A stretch of DNA of 22,768 nt, taken from positions 1-22,768 of the IMG/VR virus record IMGVR_UViG_3300042463_000506, one strand, 5' to 3'. The stretch's first letter is position 1. Each line of letters begins with the position of its first letter. Below are positions 13,137 to 21,055 of the stretch, in pieces. Both the position numbers and the translations under genes were made by a program. The stretch is from a virus. The notes under the pieces were generated by a model. The model worked only from the letters and a program-made list of their open reading frames with translations, made no database searches and was not told where the DNA came from.

Positions 13137-15922
13137 GATTCAATGATTATTGTTGTGTTATCTAGTATTCCGTCTGTAAGTATTCCGAGTAAATTTAGCG
13201 TATTTATTTCAACTACTGAATCTGAAATTCTACCTATTGCGATTAGTCCTAATGTAATTTTTGAGAATTGAGCCAAACAAATTACTTGACCTAAAAACAA
13301 ACCGCTTGAAGTAATCCTATAAGTTCCTATTCCGCTTCGTGTAATCGTTAAACCAAATTGGTCAACTGCAATATCCATTGTAGGGTTTGAAGTACCTACC
13401 TGAGTAACTAACGCTTTGAAAGTTGCCGTAGGTGCAACAAGTTCCGTACCTTTAATCGTTATGCTTGGTGTATAAAGACCGTCTTTTTGTACTACGTTAC
13501 CGTCGCCAATTATAAGCGCGTTTTTTACCGTTCCTAATATTTGGTTTGACTTACCTAAAACAAACACCCCACCGCTTGCGCTGTCACTTGTCAAAGAGTT
13601 ATAGCGGTCTTTAATAATATCCTTTATCGGTACACTAACGCCCGCGTCACCTTTATTTGGTTTTGTAGGTTTCTTAGTTGGAAAATTTGGTAAATCTATT
13701 TCTTGGTCTACACTAAGCAACTCGAATTTTGTCGGAGCGTTGCTGTTTGCATCGTAGTCAATAACCTTGTTAATTATCCAATAGGCTCTATCTAAATAGA
13801 TTTTATCGTTTAGTCTAAGGTTTGCTACATCAAATGAATTAACGTTAAGCATAACGCTGTAAAGTGTCCCGCTATTAATTTGCGCCATTGTGCGACGCCA
13901 ATAAGTATTCCCTAAGTTATTGTAAGGAATAACCCCGTATGTATTATCAAAGTAATAGTCACACGTTCCAAAGTTAAAATCTTTATCAGGGTTTACTGGC
14001 GCGCTAAAATGCCCAACGTATGGATATTCATTAACACTAATCCATTGAGTGGGGTTTCCGTTTACTGTTACATCGTTTATCTGGTAGTAACCACACGGTA
14101 ATTTTCCGCCGTCGTAAACTATTCTTGGTAGTGTTTTTGGCTCGCTTCCATTAATACCCATTACAGTTGCACCAAATGGAGCTTTGACAAATGGACTAGC
14201 GCCAAATATTACTTTGTTAATTGCTTCGTTCTTTATGTACTCGTTATCGAATATGTATTGAATTTGCCCGTAGGTTTCGTTGACGTTCTTTTTATACCCT
14301 ACATTTAATGCGTCGGTGTCATCTGAATAGGTTAATGTTAATTTTTTGGCTGTTAACTCAGGTAAGAATGTCAAAGTATGTGGTAACTCTTTGCAAAGTA
14401 ATTTTGTGAAATCTTTTACCGTTCCCTCGTCGTAGTATTTATCCCTAGTTTTTATGATAATATCTTTCGGGTTGTCAATATTAGGAATAACAAACAAGTT
14501 AAACATCGTAAACAATGACTTTAGAAAGTCGCTTTGTTTGATATTCGACGGTATAAAATCGTTCATTACAACGGGAAACCCAAACGTTAAACTTTCAGCA
14601 CTTGGAACAACACGAATTTTAATTGAATTTACAGTTACAACATAGGTAACATTTGCGGGTGCATTGTCAATTACTCTAAAAAATTGAGGTGCTGTATTTA
14701 TTGTAGTGTACATTTGCAACTCTAATACATCTGTAAATGCGATGTCAGTTGCTGACAAAATCAAAGTATTAACACCACTTGAAATAGTCGTATCGCCAGT
14801 TGGTAAATTGGCATACCCTGAATAATTTGAATCTATAACTGTAAATCCGTCAGATGCAATGTAGCAAATAGGATTAACAGTATTCGCAATTACATCTACA
14901 ATACCCAAAGGAAATACGCCACCGCTTGTACATTCAATAAATGGCTTACTAGATATTTGACCGTTTAAATAAACAGAAGTAAATTCGTTATTTCTAAATT
15001 TTAAATCGTAATCAATCTCAATTTTATATTCAAGGGCGCTTGGTGGGCTTAAATTAAATGGACTTGTATACTCGCTTAACGTTGGATTGTAAACGTTTTG
15101 GTCGTCTTTAATTTCTGTATTTATATTTAGCTTTGTTGCTGTACCTACATTATTAAGTTTAACACCCGTTACTAATTGAGATGTTGTTTTTTCTGCAATA
15201 ACTTCAATCGCTTCTTGAGTGGCTTCGCTTACTTTTGATTTACCACCATTGTAAGGGATAAGCAATTTATCAAAACCAATTTGCACCATTTCGTCAAACT
15301 GATACGAATAACCAGCATTTGAGAAAATACGGTTAAGATACTGCCAAACATAAACAGCGGGCTTCATTTCAGTCAAATCGTATTGAGCGTCGTCGGTAAG
15401 TGGTAAAATATATTTATACCCGTCTTCCTTATCATGGTCGTAACTTGCAATTACATCACTCGCTTGGTAAGTATGGTTAAAATCGCTAAAATCTAAGTCA
15501 GTTAATAGCTTAGTTCCTATATCCGTGAACAACTCAGAAACCGTATCTTTTACCGTGATAGTGTATTCTATTTGCTCATCGTTGCCTAGTCCCGTCGAAA
15601 TCTTTTGAACGTCGATAAGTTGCATTATAGCGTTGTCTAATACTATCTCACCGTCTTGCTCAATTAAACATTGCTGTTTAGTATTGATATTGAATTCTAG
15701 CGTTACGTTGTTTACATCAAAGATATTATCAAAGACTAGGTTATTGTGTTTTGTTCCCGCTATTTTGATTGACTTACTAAAAGAACCCGTTTTGCTTGTA
15801 AAATCTCGAACATCTGAAACTCCAAAATTCAAAGGTACAACAACGTTTTCTGCAACCTCTAAATAGTCATTTATACCAACATTAAAGAAATCACCTATTA
15901 ATCTAATTCTAGTTACCGTCAT
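13121..15922 (-). CDS. Large tail tip/baseplate-hub-type structural protein
   Basis: This 933-residue protein is the largest in the window. Its N-terminus contains FGVSDVRDFTSKTGSFSKSI followed by KIAGTKHNNLVFDNIFDVN (about residues 33-72), a block I know from long structural proteins found beside tape measures in Bacteroidota phages. ELFTDIGTKLLTDLDFSDFN (about 130-149) belongs to the same family. The remainder is beta-rich; the last 130 residues, after a GDAGVSVPIKDIIKD linker, form a separate domain (GNVVQKDGLYTPSITIKGT) like those that end receptor-binding tail proteins. It overlaps both neighbours, 4 bp upstream (ATGA) and 16 bp downstream. Likely at the tail tip; the exact role is not known. 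Confidence 0.75.
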   Translation of the reverse strand: MTVTRIRLIGDFFNVGINDYLEVAENVVVPLNFGVSDVRDFTSKTGSFSKSIKIAGTKHNNLVFDNIFDVNNVTLEFNINTKQQCLIEQDGEIVLDNAIMQLIDVQKISTGLGNDEQIEYTITVKDTVSELFTDIGTKLLTDLDFSDFNHTYQASDVIASYDHDKEDGYKYILPLTDDAQYDLTEMKPAVYVWQYLNRIFSNAGYSYQFDEMVQIGFDKLLIPYNGGKSKVSEATQEAIEVIAEKTTSQLVTGVKLNNVGTATKLNINTEIKDDQNVYNPTLSEYTSPFNLSPPSALEYKIEIDYDLKFRNNEFTSVYLNGQISSKPFIECTSGGVFPLGIVDVIANTVNPICYIASDGFTVIDSNYSGYANLPTGDTTISSGVNTLILSATDIAFTDVLELQMYTTINTAPQFFRVIDNAPANVTYVVTVNSIKIRVVPSAESLTFGFPVVMNDFIPSNIKQSDFLKSLFTMFNLFVIPNIDNPKDIIIKTRDKYYDEGTVKDFTKLLCKELPHTLTFLPELTAKKLTLTYSDDTDALNVGYKKNVNETYGQIQYIFDNEYIKNEAINKVIFGASPFVKAPFGATVMGINGSEPKTLPRIVYDGGKLPCGYYQINDVTVNGNPTQWISVNEYPYVGHFSAPVNPDKDFNFGTCDYYFDNTYGVIPYNNLGNTYWRRTMAQINSGTLYSVMLNVNSFDVANLRLNDKIYLDRAYWIINKVIDYDANSNAPTKFELLSVDQEIDLPNFPTKKPTKPNKGDAGVSVPIKDIIKDRYNSLTSDSASGGVFVLGKSNQILGTVKNALIIGDGNVVQKDGLYTPSITIKGTELVAPTATFKALVTQVGTSNPTMDIAVDQFGLTITRSGIGTYRITSSGLFLGQVICLAQFSKITLGLIAIGRISDSVVEINTLNLLGILTDGILDNTTIIIESWQTR

Positions 15923-17358
15923 GCGTTAATTGGATTTTGTACAGCGTATCTTACCGTTACTGTTTTACGGATTAAAACCCCGTTTATTGCTCTTTGTGTT
16001 TCGTATGCTGTTTCCTGTACTTGACATGCAAAATAATCATCACCAACTTTCAAATAAACGTAACCACTTGTAAGCAATTCATCGAAATAAACGCTTTCAG
16101 CATCCGTCATGTAATTAGTGTTTAAGCTAATCTCTTTGGTGTCGTCTACATGGTAGGTAGTAGTTCCACTTTCCCAAGTGTTAAACGTTACTAGTCCAGC
16201 AACTGTATTACCAAACTGTTTGTTGTAAGTCAATCGGTTTATATTCCCTTTTTCATACGCTCTAAGTTGCATAGCGAAGTTGGCAAACGTTCCTAACTTA
16301 TCCATAAAGACTATTTCGTAATCTGAAATATTACAACGTCTGTCAATTTGGTAGGTAATTCTATCGCTTATTCTTTCACCTAAGCTATTAAGTATCTCAA
16401 CATAAACCTCCGTTGCTTCGTCTTTTACTATTGGCAAAGTTCCGTTAATCAAAGTTAGTATTCCCATGTTACCTAAACCACTAGCAACTTGTACAATTCC
16501 TTGAGTACTTGTCGTAGGCAAATCTCTAACAGCTTCGTCACTTATATCGTTGCTAAACCTAATGAATTTGTCATCACCATCGTAATTATTGAAGAATGCC
16601 AGCCAATTATCCTGATTAGGATTTTGTTTGATTACGCTAGGCATATTAGTAAGAAATTTACCAAGTACTAAAGCATCTAAAATAAACTGAGAACCCGTAA
16701 AAGTGTTCATTTCTTTTAGAGATATAGCAATATTTGCAGTCGTCTTATTTGTTTGGTTTGTAAGATTCAAGAAACGTGATTTTCTATTATCTGCGTAGTA
16801 CATTTTCCCTGGTGTTGCACCGCCCGAACCAATCCACGGCAACTGAGTAACTACGGTATAATTGTCAGGTTCTATCGTCACCGTAAACAAACCGTTTAAC
16901 GCATCTCTAAAATCATTGTAAGTAGTATTGAGTTCAACTCTTACTTGGTCACCAACGGCAAAAGGGTGTGGTGTTACGTTTGGCGTTTGATTGAAACCCG
17001 TTAAACCACTATCAAAAATATAGTCGTCAAAGTTCCACGCTACTATGTACTCTTCACCAAATTTAATATCATACTTCAAATAGTGTTCGGATGCGTCTTG
17101 ATAATCTGAGTTAGTAAATGGTGTATGTGCGCTAAGGAAATTTTGAACGTCTCTTGAAATATCGATTTCAGCGTATCCGTCAACTGGTCTTGGTGCGTAT
17201 TTTTTCTCAAAGAGCTTATCGCTAGTTCCCGCCTTGAATACTTCAACAATGTATCTAAATGCTTTCTCGTTCTTTTTATCGCTATCAATGTACCAACGCA
17301 AAGGATTATAACCCGCGCTTAATACATCTTGGTTTGTGCTAATAATTGTTATTGCCAT
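15919..17358 (-). CDS. Tail structural protein, distal-tail-like
   Basis: The 479-residue product begins MAITIISTNQDVLSAGYNPL, followed by RWYIDSDKKNEKAFRYIVEV and YAEIDISRDVQNFLS, and ends VRYAVQNPINA. It is beta-rich throughout. In Bacteroidota phages, proteins of this size pair with the KIAGTKHNN-type long tail protein and the tape measure, and the same trio is seen here, so a distal tail or tail-tip function is inferred. It starts 21 bp after the terminase stop and overlaps the next gene by 4 bp. No enzymatic motif, signal peptide or membrane segment is visible. Confidence 0.65.
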   Translation of the reverse strand: MAITIISTNQDVLSAGYNPLRWYIDSDKKNEKAFRYIVEVFKAGTSDKLFEKKYAPRPVDGYAEIDISRDVQNFLSAHTPFTNSDYQDASEHYLKYDIKFGEEYIVAWNFDDYIFDSGLTGFNQTPNVTPHPFAVGDQVRVELNTTYNDFRDALNGLFTVTIEPDNYTVVTQLPWIGSGGATPGKMYYADNRKSRFLNLTNQTNKTTANIAISLKEMNTFTGSQFILDALVLGKFLTNMPSVIKQNPNQDNWLAFFNNYDGDDKFIRFSNDISDEAVRDLPTTSTQGIVQVASGLGNMGILTLINGTLPIVKDEATEVYVEILNSLGERISDRITYQIDRRCNISDYEIVFMDKLGTFANFAMQLRAYEKGNINRLTYNKQFGNTVAGLVTFNTWESGTTTYHVDDTKEISLNTNYMTDAESVYFDELLTSGYVYLKVGDDYFACQVQETAYETQRAINGVLIRKTVTVRYAVQNPINA

Positions 17359-17379
17359 AACTTAAATAGGATTTATTTA

Positions 17380-18570
17380 TTACATGTCCATCGAGAATGA
17401 TTCGCCAATATCGCCAACTGAATAACTATCCACCCACAAATTAGCGTATCTAATCGCATCCATCGCATCGTCAAACTGTTTTAACGGTTCTTCAGTTTGC
17501 ACCCCGTTAATCTTTCTGTAACGGTATTTCTTATTCTCTCGAATGATATTTGAGCTATCTGAATGTACAAATACTTTCTTTTGTTTGAGTTTATCGAGTC
17601 CGCTTTTCACGTTCTTGTTAGCGTTTAAAACATAGTAACCAGCGTTGCGTATGTCTTGTATCATTTCGGGGCGGGCGTAGTCTGCTATTATTTCAATGCT
17701 ATTCTCAATACCTTTGCTTTGCATTAAGGAAACGAGTTGACCACTTGTTAAACCCTCACGATAAATTATTTCTTCAACAAATATTTCGTCCTCAAAATAC
17801 CAAACACGGCAAAGTGCAGTAGGGTGAACAAAACCAAAATCTAAACCGTAGCAATACGTTTGGAAACGCTCAGGCTTTTTATCCACTTGTTCCCAAACCT
17901 CAAAGATAGATTCTTGAAGTTGTCCGATTTCGCCTAAGCCGTATACTTGCCACCAGTTCCACCAATAACCTTTATTACCGCTTTTCTCTTCCTTTTCTGC
18001 TTTGGCTTTCCTTAGCATCAAATCTTTAAAGATACGTTGCGGTATCGCCTCGTTATCTAGGTAGGTAAGTTTTAGAAAGTCAACTTCTTTTTGTGGTAGT
18101 ATTTCGGTGTGCGCCCAAAATTCCATGTCCGCGTTGAAGTCCATCCAAACCTCCTCGCTTCGTATCATAAGCGCGTCTGCTATTTCGTAGTCTATGTGAT
18201 TTGCTTCGTTTAAAAATAAGATTTGTCGCTTTCCGCTTGCTTTGGCTTTACCTACCGTGTCAAATGATTTGAACTGTATTTTTGATCCGTTGCTTAGTGT
18301 GTAGATCAAACTTGAGGCGTTCCAACTCGTATCGTTCCAACGCCCCTCGTCAATCAGAAAATTAATAAAAATATCTAACGCGCCCTCTTTTACGGCGGTT
18401 AATGTTTCAGCAACTATTGTGATTCTTATTCGTGGTGTTTCAAGTCCTTTGTCGTAAAGTATTGGAACTATACCGAAAGTCTTTCCGCTACTCGTAGAGC
18501 CTTGAATTATCTTAATAGGCTGTTTTAAGGCTAACATTTTCCTAAGTGCTGTTGTAACCTCAAAAGCCAT
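17380..18570 (-). CDS. terL: Terminase large subunit
   Basis: The 396-residue protein has a P-loop GSTSSGKT (residues 24-31, Walker A), a Walker B-type ILFLNE (117-122) with Glu122 as candidate catalytic base, and a C-terminal RNase H-like nuclease with Asp244 in YGLDFGF, Asp297 in IIADYARP and the FDDAMDAIRYA block (Asp367, Asp368, Asp371). ATP hydrolysis drives DNA into the prohead and the nuclease cuts the concatemer. Length is on the short side of the usual 400-550, as in PBSX-type large subunits. It follows the small subunit after one base (TAG-T-ATG). All expected catalytic residues are present. Confidence 0.96.
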   Translation of the reverse strand: MAFEVTTALRKMLALKQPIKIIQGSTSSGKTFGIVPILYDKGLETPRIRITIVAETLTAVKEGALDIFINFLIDEGRWNDTSWNASSLIYTLSNGSKIQFKSFDTVGKAKASGKRQILFLNEANHIDYEIADALMIRSEEVWMDFNADMEFWAHTEILPQKEVDFLKLTYLDNEAIPQRIFKDLMLRKAKAEKEEKSGNKGYWWNWWQVYGLGEIGQLQESIFEVWEQVDKKPERFQTYCYGLDFGFVHPTALCRVWYFEDEIFVEEIIYREGLTSGQLVSLMQSKGIENSIEIIADYARPEMIQDIRNAGYYVLNANKNVKSGLDKLKQKKVFVHSDSSNIIRENKKYRYRKINGVQTEEPLKQFDDAMDAIRYANLWVDSYSVGDIGESFSMDM

Positions 18571-18571
18571 A

Positions 18572-18955
18572 CTAATCGATTTTAAATACTCTAGGTTCTG
18601 ATTTAATTGTGTGTTCTATTTTAGTACCCCAAACATTCGCGCGAAGTTTAGACAAAACGAATTTAAGCGTGTCTGCTTTGAGTCTATCTCTAGCGATTGA
18701 GTTACTACCCAAGTTTACCGTACCATCAACTAAAATATCTTTCTTGTCATTCATTGATATTTGAACTAGCAAATCTTCAAGGTAATCGAGTTGCTTCTCG
18801 CGTGCGCGCGCGTAACGGTCAGTACGTTCAACAGTTTTATTCTTATACTCAAAGAAATAACCCCTATCAACTTTATGTTTAGGGCAAATAATAGAGAGAC
18901 CTTCCCAAGTACCCTCTATTTCTTTACATATCGCTTCAAACTGTTCTTCGGTCAT
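18572..18955 (-). CDS. terS: Terminase small subunit
   Basis: The 127-residue protein has an N-terminal DNA-binding part (MTEEQFEAICKEI...SIICPKHKVDRGYFFEY), ARAREKQLDYLEDLLVQI (residues about 50-67) and the C-terminal RDRLKADTLKFVLSKLRANVWGTK block. R-x-R-x-K-x-D...RDRLK-x-DT-x-x-x-x-x-K-L is the signature of a common terminase small subunit family that recognises the packaging start and recruits the large subunit. Its place directly before terL supports this. The start overlaps the previous stop by one base (TAATG). The N-terminal helix-turn-helix is less standard, with a spaced Cys-Pro-Lys-His stretch. Confidence 0.85.
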   Translation of the reverse strand: MTEEQFEAICKEIEGTWEGLSIICPKHKVDRGYFFEYKNKTVERTDRYARAREKQLDYLEDLLVQISMNDKKDILVDGTVNLGSNSIARDRLKADTLKFVLSKLRANVWGTKIEHTIKSEPRVFKID

Positions 18956-19254
18956 TACGCTGGTATTTGTTCGATAAACGCTTTCTTAGATGTCGCTTTG
19001 ATATTCGGGAAACGTTCACGTAATTCGTTCAATGTGAAATCTGCGTAACTGTCAGCGATTAACCCCTCGTTTTCGTTTGACTGAGTATCATTGATGACGC
19101 TCTGTGATGTCTCCTCCTCAAACATAAATGCAAATTCTTTGATGTTTGCCCAGTGATTAGGGTTTACCGTTGCGGTGTTAATTGTTATTTTACCTACCGA
19201 TGGTGAGTTAACTGTTACCGTACAGTCTTTATACTCTTCTTTAAATTTTGCCAT
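18955..19254 (-). CDS. Hypothetical protein with SAP/HeH-like C-terminus
   Basis: A 99-residue protein lies between the sigma-like gene and terS. The N-terminal half is beta-like (DCTVTVNSPSVGKITINTAT) with NPNHWANIKEFAFMF; a low-complexity polar stretch follows; the C-terminus LNELRERFPNIKATSKKAFI looks like a small HeH/SAP-type helix-extended-helix fold, seen in phage proteins that bind nucleic acids or partner proteins. It overlaps the sigma-like gene by 14 bp and terS by 1 bp, so it is made with them and could assist packaging. No firm family is claimed. Confidence 0.6.
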   Translation of the reverse strand: MAKFKEEYKDCTVTVNSPSVGKITINTATVNPNHWANIKEFAFMFEEETSQSVINDTQSNENEGLIADSYADFTLNELRERFPNIKATSKKAFIEQIPA

Positions 19255-19765
19255 GATTCTTAATTTTAAATTTTAACTCGTTTATTATGTCGTTTGCTGT
19301 TTGCTTGCTTAGATTAAAGTAACTTGCAAATTCTCTTACTGTTCTTTTTCTCTTGTAAAAATACGCATCAAAAATGATTTTATCAAACTGATCCGTTAAC
19401 GCTATTTTGTAACTTTCAATCTGTGCCTTTTGGCTGTTTCTTTTTATGTCGTGTTCTATCTCTAATAGTATTTCGTTATACTCTTGTCTTTCTATTCCTA
19501 TCAGTTCCGTTGTACGTTCTTTGAATAGGTAATTAACTGAGCTGTTTTGTTTGCTTACTTCTAGGTTTATTTTGCTTATAAAGTACGATTGCAGTTGTCC
19601 GATTGTAGTAATTCTATCTTTGATTTTTAGAATGTAAATGTATGCTTCGGATATTACTAACTCAGGTTCGTAGTTTCTTTTTTTTCGTCGCACAAAGTCA
19701 GTCGCTACCTTTTGAAGTAGTGTATAATTTTCATTTATGTAGGTATCAATTTGAGATTTGTTCAT
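19241..19765 (-). CDS. Sigma-70-like / helix-turn-helix transcription factor
   Basis: From ATG at 19765 the product has 174 residues. The N-terminal half (YTLLQKVATDFVRRKKRNYE, VISEAYIYILKIKDRI, IGQLQSYFISKINLEVS) resembles region 2 of small sigma factors. The C-terminus RTVREFASYFNLSKQTANDI followed by INELKFKIKN is a helix-turn-helix like region 4, for a -33-type element. A GTG at 19786 would extend it by seven residues but deepen the overlap with the upstream gene, so 19765 is chosen. Sitting immediately before the terminase genes, it is a good candidate activator of late transcription. It lacks the conserved -10-binding aromatic residues I could check with confidence, so it may be only sigma-like. 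Confidence 0.6.
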   Translation of the reverse strand: MNKSQIDTYINENYTLLQKVATDFVRRKKRNYEPELVISEAYIYILKIKDRITTIGQLQSYFISKINLEVSKQNSSVNYLFKERTTELIGIERQEYNEILLEIEHDIKRNSQKAQIESYKIALTDQFDKIIFDAYFYKRKRTVREFASYFNLSKQTANDIINELKFKIKNHGKI

Positions 19766-19937
19766 ACCATTCGTTAAATTCGACACGCTTCATTTTACGT
19801 CTAGTCTTTGCACACATACAGTAGTAAACCGCTTCGCTATTATACGCCAAAAAGATACGCTGACAGGTCAACATATCCTTTTTTGAATCACTTGGGTGCG
19901 TCTTCCAAGTATCAATTTCGCTCTGCAATAGAATCAT
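19746..19937 (-). CDS. Small hypothetical protein, first gene of the terminase transcript
   Basis: The 63-residue product starts MILLQSEIDTWKTHPSDSKK, continues TCQRIFLAYNSEAVYYCMC and ends RVEFNEWYEQISN. Three Cys (CQR and CMC) could bind metal or be incidental. It resembles small accessory proteins of Bacteroidota phages, but I cannot name a family. The ATG at 19937 lies 22 nt after the G of a TATCTTTG promoter box located within the preceding gene; it overlaps that gene by 26 bp and the sigma-like gene by 20 bp, so it may translationally couple the latter. Confidence 0.6.
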   Translation of the reverse strand: MILLQSEIDTWKTHPSDSKKDMLTCQRIFLAYNSEAVYYCMCAKTRRKMKRVEFNEWYEQISN

Positions 19938-20148
19938 ATAAATAAGCCGTTAACGATGCAAAGATAGCATAATAAACATTCCAAGTAATAATTAGCACGC
20001 TCCAAAAAGATAGGCATTTAAAACAAGTCAGAATGTCTACTACTTTCTCTAGACGTTTAATTAAGTATAAACGTTCCAATCTGTCACGGATTGGTTCAAA
20101 ATGCGTAATAAACCACGCTATTAAGAATATTTTTATAGATAAAATCAT
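19912..20148 (-). CDS. Membrane protein with CxxCxxFW motif
   Basis: From ATG at 20148 (the upstream TTG is rejected) the product has 78 residues: an N-terminal membrane segment (ILSIKIFLIAWFITHF, 2-17), a basic amphipathic linker, then DILTCFKCLSFWSVLIITW, where Cys42 and Cys45 precede a second membrane segment (about 47-70). The C-x-x-C-x-x-FW motif at a membrane boundary is one I have met in small proteins of Bacteroidota phages; its function is not established to my knowledge. The promoter of the terminase operon lies within its 3' end. It could be a holin-like or host-interaction protein. Confidence 0.65.
   Translation of the reverse strand: MILSIKIFLIAWFITHFEPIRDRLERLYLIKRLEKVVDILTCFKCLSFWSVLIITWNVYYAIFASLTAYLYDSIAERN
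19959..19966 (-). promoter_or_regulatory. -7 promoter box TATCTTTG for the sigma/terminase operon
   Basis: Minus strand TATCTTTGC, with TTG 15 bp upstream (same spacing as the plus-strand cassette promoter). The box ends 22 nt before the ATG at 19937. It lies inside the coding region of the CxxCxxFW membrane protein. It is the only good promoter candidate seen upstream of the terminase and tail genes, so it may be the main late promoter. Confidence 0.6.
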
Positions 20149-20170
20149 ATTCAAATGTACAAATTATTTT

Positions 20171-20296
20171 CTATTTTGGCATCACTCCGCTACATTTAGC
20201 AACTATTGCAAAAATAACAACTATTGCAACACCGTAGATAAGACGTTCAAAGTTTTTCCCTAGTGGCTCGTTTCTGTTAAATTTTCTAATTCCCAT
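20171..20296 (-). CDS. 41-residue single-pass membrane protein
   Basis: A 41-codon frame starts with ATG at 20296, overlapping the preceding gene by 11 bp, and ends at TAG 20171-20173. The product has a basic, polar N-terminus (MGIRKFNRNEPLGKNFER) followed by one hydrophobic segment (LIYGVAIVVIFAIVAKCSG) and a short tail, so N-in topology is predicted by the positive-inside rule. It fills the space between two neighbouring genes. No family is recognised; small phage membrane proteins of this kind often act on the host envelope, which is only a possibility here. Confidence 0.6.
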   Translation of the reverse strand: MGIRKFNRNEPLGKNFERLIYGVAIVVIFAIVAKCSGVMPK

Positions 20297-20477
20297 AAAC
20301 CAATTCAATTAATTTTCGTAAATCTCTTATATCTCTTATTCCGTATAATTGGAAAGTGTTTAAATCAACTACCATTTCACCGTCAACAAAATATATTAAA
20401 ATATCTTTATAAGACCATGTATCTAACATTTCTTCATACTCAAACTCTAAACTTTGCAATTGTGCTATACTTATCAT
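20286..20477 (-). CDS. Small acidic hypothetical protein
   Basis: This encodes 63 residues starting MISIAQLQSLEFEYEEMLDT, with an IYFVDGEMVVDLNTFQLYGI hairpin and a C-terminal RDIRDLRKLIELVYGN helix. It is mostly soluble and acidic. The start overlaps the previous stop by 4 bp (ATGA), showing translational coupling. The size and helix-strand-strand-helix pattern are compatible with a small inhibitor or adaptor. Nothing more can be said from sequence. Confidence 0.6.
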   Translation of the reverse strand: MISIAQLQSLEFEYEEMLDTWSYKDILIYFVDGEMVVDLNTFQLYGIRDIRDLRKLIELVYGN

Positions 20478-20686
20478 TGTACATCACGTTTAGCAATATT
20501 AAACCAATAGTCATGACCTTGAGGTGTTTCATCGTACCAAAATGCAAGTGTAATAAAATATTCAAATAACCTATATTCGTCATTCATTAACTCTGGAAAA
20601 TTATCCTGCGCATTTTTCACATTCTCCCGAAACTCTTTCTGCTCTTTCTCGCTCAAGAAAGAAAACCAATAACTACCTTTTTTCAT
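20474..20686 (-). CDS. Small hypothetical protein
   Basis: The 70-residue product begins MKKGSYWFSFLSEKEQKEFR and ends DYWFNIAKRDVQ. It is predominantly helical with several aromatic residues (YWF, FYWY-type clusters). It starts two bases after the previous stop and overlaps the next gene by 4 bp. No motif identifies a function. Confidence 0.6.
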   Translation of the reverse strand: MKKGSYWFSFLSEKEQKEFRENVKNAQDNFPELMNDEYRLFEYFITLAFWYDETPQGHDYWFNIAKRDVQ

Positions 20687-20687
20687 A

Positions 20688-20897
20688 TTATAAACAATTT
20701 TCGTTAAACCACTCTATCGCTTCCTCATTTGTACTAAAACGTCTTAAATGCGTTTGAGTCTTTACATCTCTAATTACCCACCAACCACGCAAATATTTAA
20801 TTTCGTACTTTGGGTTTAGTTTTTCTGCAATGATAATTGCCCCAAATAATATGGTAAGCATCACTATTACCGTTGCTATTAATAATTCATTTTGCAT
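20688..20897 (-). CDS. Small N-terminally anchored membrane protein
   Basis: From ATG at 20897 the product has 69 residues: a membrane segment at about residues 5-24 (LLIATVIVMLTILFGAIIIA), then a cytoplasmic domain KYEIKYLRGWWVIRDVKTQT with a C-terminal EEAIEWFNENCL helix. The domain looks like a short strand-strand-helix fold of the 'WWV' type common in small phage proteins. The ATG shares one base with the previous stop (TGATG); a GTG codon earlier is not needed. Function unknown. Confidence 0.6.
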   Translation of the reverse strand: MQNELLIATVIVMLTILFGAIIIAEKLNPKYEIKYLRGWWVIRDVKTQTHLRRFSTNEEAIEWFNENCL

Positions 20898-21037
20898 CAC
20901 TTTGATTTTTTCGTTTCGTACTCTCGATAATTCTCTGCCAACTTTTTATATTCATCAGCGTATTTGGCAGTTACTTTGGCTTGCACCATAACCGCGTCTT
21001 TTACTTTTTTTCTTCCAGCGTTCCTATCGTTCTTCAT
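20897..21037 (-). CDS. 46-residue basic protein, first gene after promoter
   Basis: This 46-codon frame starts MKNDRNAGRKKVKDAVMVQA and continues as one long charged helix ending ETKKSK. The ATG at 21037 lies 19 nt after the G of an exact TATATTTG promoter box and the TGA shares one base with the next start, so both ends are well supported. The NDRNAGRKK opening followed by a helix resembles the start of small DNA-binding (ribbon-helix-helix-like) proteins of Bacteroidota elements, but the protein is too short for a full fold. A DNA- or RNA-binding role is only inferred from the basic charge. Confidence 0.65.
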   Translation of the reverse strand: MKNDRNAGRKKVKDAVMVQAKVTAKYADEYKKLAENYREYETKKSK

Positions 21038-21055
21038 TTCGTTTAAATATTTCAG

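Noticed and set aside
19766-19786. GTG start extending the sigma-like protein by seven residues
   Set aside because: It deepens the overlap with the upstream gene and an ATG with a better leader exists at 19765.
20209-20216. TATTTTTG promoter-like octamer on the minus strand
   Set aside because: It is formed by Val-Ile-Phe codons of a membrane segment, is far from a start codon and lacks a -33 element.
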